Shown here: piece after piece, positions 63,911 through 64,000 of the stretch
Layout of the letters: each line of letters opens with the position of its first letter
Position numbering within the stretch: the stretch's first letter is position 1
Source: CAYNST01 sp964546435
GTDB taxonomy: Bacteria > Pseudomonadota > Gammaproteobacteria > Pseudomonadales > Cellvibrionaceae
Direction of reading: 5' to 3'
Assembly (NCBI GenBank): GCA_964546435.1
Contig: CAZJKJ010000004.1
Coordinates: forward strand, 1 to 64,000
Length of the DNA stretch: 64,000 nt
The notes under the pieces: generated by a model
Told to the model about the DNA's origin: nothing
Database searches by the model: none
The model's input: the letters and a program-made list of their open reading frames with translations, nothing else
Program-made: the position numbers and the translations under genes

Positions 63911-64000
63911 CTAATACAAGCGCAAAATATCGTTGTAAAAAGCGATCACCATGATCCCGGCCAGCAAGGCCAGACCAGCGCTGTAACCCATGACTTGAAT
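63911..64000 (-). CDS. rseP: Site-2 protease RseP, C-terminal fragment
   Basis: Only the last 29 codons and stop are in the window. They encode a hydrophobic C-terminal helix ending in FYNDILRLY. This matches the end of RseP, which cleaves RseA to release sigma-E under envelope stress. The call rests mainly on its place 46 bases before bamA, where rseP is found in relatives. The rest of the gene lies to the right of the window. Confidence 0.8.
   Translation of the reverse strand: MQVMGYSAGLALLAGIMVIAFYNDILRLY

Overview
The window is chromosomal DNA of a Gram-negative, probably marine gammaproteobacterium. The evidence is gene content: a complete Na+-translocating NADH:quinone reductase operon with its maturation factors, lipid A and Bam genes in the classic gammaproteobacterial order, dapA-bamC, mfd-csiV, FabV, and LMW-PTP/kdsB/lpxK/exbBD/comEC in a Pseudomonas-like order. 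A Cellvibrionales/Pseudomonadales-type lineage is my inference. I see no rRNA, CRISPR array, prophage or full-length insertion sequence.

Layout. 0-1.3 kb: degenerate DNA, tRNA-Leu, tRNA-Cys and a 143-bp MITE-like element. 1.3-4.5 kb: pgsA, uvrC and a GacA/UvrY-type regulator. 4.9-13 kb: an envelope block (alkB, murB, LMW-PTP, kdsB, lpxK, exbD, exbB, comEC) plus a divergent DUF2062 gene. 13-16.3 kb: rsmJ, an OmpA-like lipoprotein, a small leucine-rich-repeat protein, a PilZ protein, then a gene-free stretch with a cluster of DnaA boxes. 16.3-25.1 kb: bamC, dapA, an LpxL-like acyltransferase, fabV, a miaE/glycosyltransferase/CPBP-protease operon, a second MITE-like copy and sthA. 25.2-32.5 kb: nqrABCDEF-apbE-nqrM. 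33-37.7 kb: mfd and csiV. 37.8-43.3 kb: cspA, a Wzi-like porin and a Wza-like SLBB exporter, and an unknown gene. 43.3-45.1 kb: a degraded accessory patch with hicAB. 45.1-46.7 kb: tRNA-Val, tRNA-Asn, galE. 46.8-54.4 kb: aceF, aceE, a TusA-like gene, bepA, yciH. 54.5-64 kb: an unknown membrane protein, an acyltransferase, then rnhB, lpxB, lpxA, fabZ, lpxD, skp, bamA and the 3' end of rseP, read leftward.

How the genes work together. Much of the window builds the outer envelope: lipid A (lpxA, B, D, K, an LpxL-like enzyme, kdsB), outer-membrane protein assembly (bamA, bamC, skp, bepA, rseP), peptidoglycan precursors (murB, dapA) and polysaccharide export (wzi/wza-like, galE). The rest is energy metabolism (NQR, SthA, pyruvate dehydrogenase) and DNA repair or uptake (uvrC, mfd, alkB, comEC).

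The most unusual signals are at translation starts. Between lpxA and lpxB, a 23-bp tandem repeat copies the lpxB start and creates four 8-codon micro-ORFs. Each overlaps the next ATG as ATGA, and the last runs into lpxB. An 18-bp repeat before yciH makes a 41-codon upstream ORF with four in-frame ATGs that also ends in ATGA at the yciH start. A perfect 23-bp duplication carries the Shine-Dalgarno region of sthA. Other points are a hicA toxin gene whose only well-placed start is AUC, two MITE-like copies abutting gene stop codons, and the DnaA-box cluster.
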